Shown here piece by piece: positions 5,621 to 7,334 of a DNA stretch of 7,334 nucleotides. Position 1 is the stretch's first letter. Each line of letters opens with the position of its first letter. The translations under genes were made by a program, and so were the position numbers. The DNA comes from Rhodospirillales bacterium (GTDB lineage: Bacteria; Pseudomonadota; Alphaproteobacteria; Acetobacterales; Acetobacteraceae): the NCBI GenBank assembly GCA_015654825.1, contig JAATGE010000203.1, positions 1-7,334 of the forward strand. Direction: 5' to 3'. The notes beneath the pieces are model-generated. The model made no database searches and was not told the DNA's origin. It saw only the letters and a program-made list of their open reading frames with translations.

Positions 5621-5749
5621 GGCTCGCGCAATGCCCGCCCTGTTTTTGAGACCGGGAAGGACCCAAAAGCGTAACGAATTATCAAGCTACCCAGCCGCGG
5701 GACTGGGGGGCGCGGTGCGTTCCGCCCGTTCTACCGAAGCGGCACAGCT

Positions 5750-6316
5750 ATGAAGGCCGGGCTCTCACTCCGCGCCGCCGCCCGCATGGTCGGTTGCTCG
5801 CCGAAGGCGATACGCGACGCGGTGGCAGCCGGGCGGATACCGCTCTTGCCGGATGGTTCGGTTTCCCAGGCTGCGGTTGACGGATGGAACGCCGGCCGTC
5901 GCGCGCCGAGGGGAGGGGCGCACCGGACAGCAAACCCGCTAAGCGGGCTCAGTCTGCTGGCGGCCTTCGCGGAGGCGCCCCCGGAACTACCAGACGAAGC
6001 CGTGAGCGCAGCGGTGGCGATCGACTGCGGGGCGGACGAACTTGCCCGCATTGTCGCAAGGCACCTCCCCACGCCCCGGGTCCGGGCGATCGTGGCGGAG
6101 TGGGTGCAAACCATGCGTCGCGACTTGGTGGGGGCGGCGGGTGAACCGCTATCGCCGATTTGCGTGGAATCAGATTGGCCGCCTCCGCCCGGCTGCCGGC
6201 ATTGGTATGAGCACGAGCTTTTCGCGCGCGAGCCGATCAATAACCGGGAGTGGCAGGAGATTGAGGCCGAGGCCGCCGCGTGGCGTGCCGCCCATGCCGC
6301 CGAGGATGCGCTGTGA
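5750..6316 (+). CDS. HTH DNA-binding protein; initiator-like or Nu1-like small terminase
   Basis: The product has 188 residues. The N-terminus (about 5-50) is a MerR/Nu1-style helix-turn-helix: LSLRAAARMVGC, SPKAIRDAVAAGRI, a short PLLPDGSV wing and SQAAVDGW. This pattern is common in phage small terminase (Nu1) proteins and in other small DNA-binding regulators. A basic linker (RRAPRGGAHR) follows, then an Ala/Leu-rich helical middle (about 65-128) and an acidic, Trp-containing tail (WPPPPGCRHWYEHELF..., EIEAEAAAW). The start has no clear Shine-Dalgarno. Being the first gene after the repeat array, it is the best candidate in the window for an iteron-binding protein (RepC-like role), but DNA packaging is equally compatible. 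I am confident of the DNA-binding class only; the two roles cannot be separated from sequence. Confidence 0.7.
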   Translation: MKAGLSLRAAARMVGCSPKAIRDAVAAGRIPLLPDGSVSQAAVDGWNAGRRAPRGGAHRTANPLSGLSLLAAFAEAPPELPDEAVSAAVAIDCGADELARIVARHLPTPRVRAIVAEWVQTMRRDLVGAAGEPLSPICVESDWPPPPGCRHWYEHELFAREPINNREWQEIEAEAAAWRAAHAAEDAL

Positions 6317-6351
6317 GGCGCACAGGCGGGGCGCTGCCCCCAGGACACGCC

Positions 6352-6771
6352 ATGAGCCGGATGCGCCGCCTAGCGGCCGTGCTGGCGGACGTAGCCCGCA
6401 CGCCGAGTTGCCCCGCCGAGCTTGCGGGCGATGCAGCGTGGTTCGATGCGTCGGCGCGGACATACGAAATTGAGGGGCCGGGCGGCATGGACCTCGCCAC
6501 CGCGTTCGGCCTGAAACTCAAACCGGGGGAATCCCCATGGTGGGAGATTGAGCGCCGCGAGCGCCGCGACCGCGTGGTGCGACAAGTCCGGGCGGAATTT
6601 TTCGCCGACCTGTCTGTTGCGGACGCGGCGCGGGCAATCATCCGCGAAAACGCGAGGGCGGCCCGGCAGTCGCGCCCGACCGGCGCCGCACTGTTGCTTA
6701 CCGAGGCTGGCCGTCTCGCTTCTGTCCCTCGCTCAATAAAGCGGGTCCGCGAAATACTGGACGCGAAATAG
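6352..6771 (+). CDS. Hypothetical protein, charged and helical
   Basis: The product is 139 residues from ATG 6352, chosen for AGGA 6 bases upstream. An in-frame GTG at 6313 overlapping the previous stop as GTGA would add 13 residues and is a real alternative. I do not recognise the family. Visible parts are a short helix (RRLAAVLADVA), a region with AAWFDASARTYEI, a PGESPWWEIERRERRDRVVRQ segment rich in Trp and Arg, and a basic C-terminus (SIKRVREILDAK). There are no cysteines beyond one near the N-terminus, no signal peptide and no membrane helix. It sits in a closely spaced plus-strand run of small genes, so it is probably in one transcript with its neighbours. Similar unnamed proteins occur in alphaproteobacterial prophages, as far as I recall. 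Confidence 0.65.
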   Translation: MSRMRRLAAVLADVARTPSCPAELAGDAAWFDASARTYEIEGPGGMDLATAFGLKLKPGESPWWEIERRERRDRVVRQVRAEFFADLSVADAARAIIRENARAARQSRPTGAALLLTEAGRLASVPRSIKRVREILDAK

Positions 6772-6826
6772 GTGGTTTTCGTGTCCATCCGCACCCGCGA
6801 CACTGCGCACAAATTGAAGGTGAACC

Positions 6827-7015
6827 ATGAGACAGCCGGCAATCCGCATCACGCCAGACCTGCACCTCCGCATCGGCGACGCCGCGGCACCCCTGACGCC
6901 CGCGCGCGGCCTGCGCCTGGCCGAACAAATCGCGCGCGCATCCTTCCGAAAGGCGCTGGCGGAGGAAGCGAGCGCGCCGCCGCGGCGCAATGCCGCCAAG
7001 CGGCCCGCGCGGTGA
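6827..7015 (+). CDS. Small hypothetical protein, phage-type
   Basis: This 62-residue protein has GAAGG 7 bases before its ATG, a good start signal. It has a short beta-like N-terminus (MRQPAIRITPDLHLRIG), then one helix (LTPARGLRLAEQIARASFRKALAEEA) and a basic Ala/Pro/Arg tail. The 'TPARGLRLAEQIARASFRKAL' helix resembles a recurrent unnamed small protein in alphaproteobacterial phage regions, recalled but not checked. No function can be assigned. It starts 55 bases after the previous stop and ends 28 bases before the next start, consistent with one operon. Confidence 0.6.
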   Translation: MRQPAIRITPDLHLRIGDAAAPLTPARGLRLAEQIARASFRKALAEEASAPPRRNAAKRPAR

Positions 7016-7043
7016 ACACAGCGGCCGATCGAGAGGACATAGC

Positions 7044-7334
7044 ATGACAATGAAACGCCTGCCGAAATTTGCCTCGCGCTTTGCACATCTGGTGGCCAGT
7101 AGCGCACGGCCCCCGGCCGTGCAGAATTCACAAGCGGCGCCGGTCCCGCGCAATGCAACGGCCGCAGCGCCAAGGGCGCGCACGCCGGAGCCTGCCTCAC
7201 ATTTCGCGCACCTCAGACACGCGGCCTTTGTCGTTCCGACAACCGCGCCCCCAGAAGCGCCCGCGCCGGAACGCCTGCCGCCCGTTGGCAGTGCAGCGTT
7301 CATCTTGCGCGCGGACCAAATGCGGCGCGGGGAA
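7044..7334 (+). CDS. Pro/Ala-rich protein with two FAHL motifs, cut by window end
   Basis: The frame opens at ATG 7044, with AGGA 6 bases upstream, and stays open for 97 codons to the last base; the C-terminus lies outside. Two copies of FAHL (residues 13-16 in SRFAHLVA, 54-57 in SHFAHLRHA) are joined by low-complexity Pro/Ala/Arg linkers. The visible end (PVGSAAFILRADQMRRGE) may begin a more ordered helix. I recall FAHL-type N-termini from unnamed alphaproteobacterial prophage proteins near head or protease genes, but cannot confirm it. It is preceded by three close genes in the same direction, so probably belongs to their operon. Function is unknown. Confidence 0.6.
   Translation, partial: MTMKRLPKFASRFAHLVASSARPPAVQNSQAAPVPRNATAAAPRARTPEPASHFAHLRHAAFVVPTTAPPEAPAPERLPPVGSAAFILRADQMRRGE

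Larger units (their letters stand above)
5330..5650. other. Candidate iteron-type replication origin
   Basis: The roughly 445 bases between the helicase and the next gene (5305-5749) hold no convincing gene. Instead there are inverted GCCGAACC repeats at 5330-5363, an in-phase decamer array at 5381-5440, further copies at 5440-5446 (inverted) and 5456-5464, a large palindrome at 5466-5499 closed by an inverted copy (5498-5505), and an inverted GGCGCCC/GGGCGCC pair (5528-5534/5550-5556). An AT-rich island follows at 5586-5620. Iterons next to an AT-rich stretch and hairpins, immediately beside primase and helicase genes, is the standard layout of theta or strand-displacement plasmid origins such as RSF1010 oriV. 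Origin function is inferred. The remainder, 5651-5749, shows nothing certain; a weak TTGAGA at 5646-5651 lacks a good -10. Confidence 0.6.

Noticed and set aside
5301..5753. Possible 150-residue plus-strand protein from TTG 5301
   Set aside because: Its middle is only translated iterons and palindrome (repeated Pro/Ala/Glu and Cys-Arg), no start signal stands before it, and it overlaps the HTH gene start.
5731..6348. Long minus-strand frame (205 residues) opposite the HTH gene
   Set aside because: Ser/Ala/Arg-rich shadow of a plus-strand gene with a recognisable HTH domain.
6698..7303. Long minus-strand frame (201 residues) opposite the last genes
   Set aside because: It runs antisense to three plus-strand genes that have good start signals; high-GC shadow with implausible Ala/Arg/Cys-rich sequence.

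Overview
The window is high-GC DNA that reads like an alphaproteobacterium. The IS5-family transposase tail, the codon choice and the style of the small phage-like genes fit Rhodospirillales/Acetobacteraceae or a relative, but the genus cannot be fixed from the sequence alone. It appears to hold the left part of an integrated mobile element and a short piece of flanking DNA.

Positions 1-558 look like the flank. They contain the last 45 codons of an IS5-family transposase (2-139), a small coiled-coil-type hypothetical gene on the minus strand (232-426), and a minus-strand fragment resembling the 3' half of a tRNA-Arg(CCG) gene (509-558). That fragment has an anticodon arm and a CCA end but no D-arm half, as expected of an attachment-site scar. 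Positions 559-728 are a regulatory/attachment region with repeated TTTGC and GTGGTAGCTA motifs. It leads into a tyrosine integrase (729-2018), which is followed 3 bases later by an unrecognised 204-residue protein (2022-2636).

The replication and control block spans 2721-5650. It starts with a small helix-turn-helix protein of excisionase/AlpA style (2721-2963), then a strong hairpin terminator and a second nested hairpin. Next come two overlapping genes: a PrimPol-like (archaeo-eukaryotic) primase (3084-4127) and a RepA-like RecA-fold helicase/ATPase (4117-5304). Directly behind the helicase lies a roughly 320-base non-coding stretch with the layout of a replication origin. It has inverted and directly repeated copies of GCCGAACC, including six in-phase 10-base units, two large hairpins, and a local AT-rich island.

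From 5750 to the end, small genes are packed closely on the plus strand: a helix-turn-helix protein (a candidate iteron-binding initiator or a Nu1-like small terminase), two hypothetical proteins, and a Pro/Ala-rich protein cut by the window end. All are preceded by weak or good Shine-Dalgarno sequences.

Taken together, I read the window as the left end of an integrative element that carries its own replicon (primase + helicase + iteron origin). It could be a phage satellite or an integrated plasmid-like element. The parts list resembles the RepA/RepB'/RepC logic of RSF1010-type replication combined with tyrosine-integrase insertion at a tRNA. The replicative role of the repeat region is inferred from layout and has not been demonstrated.
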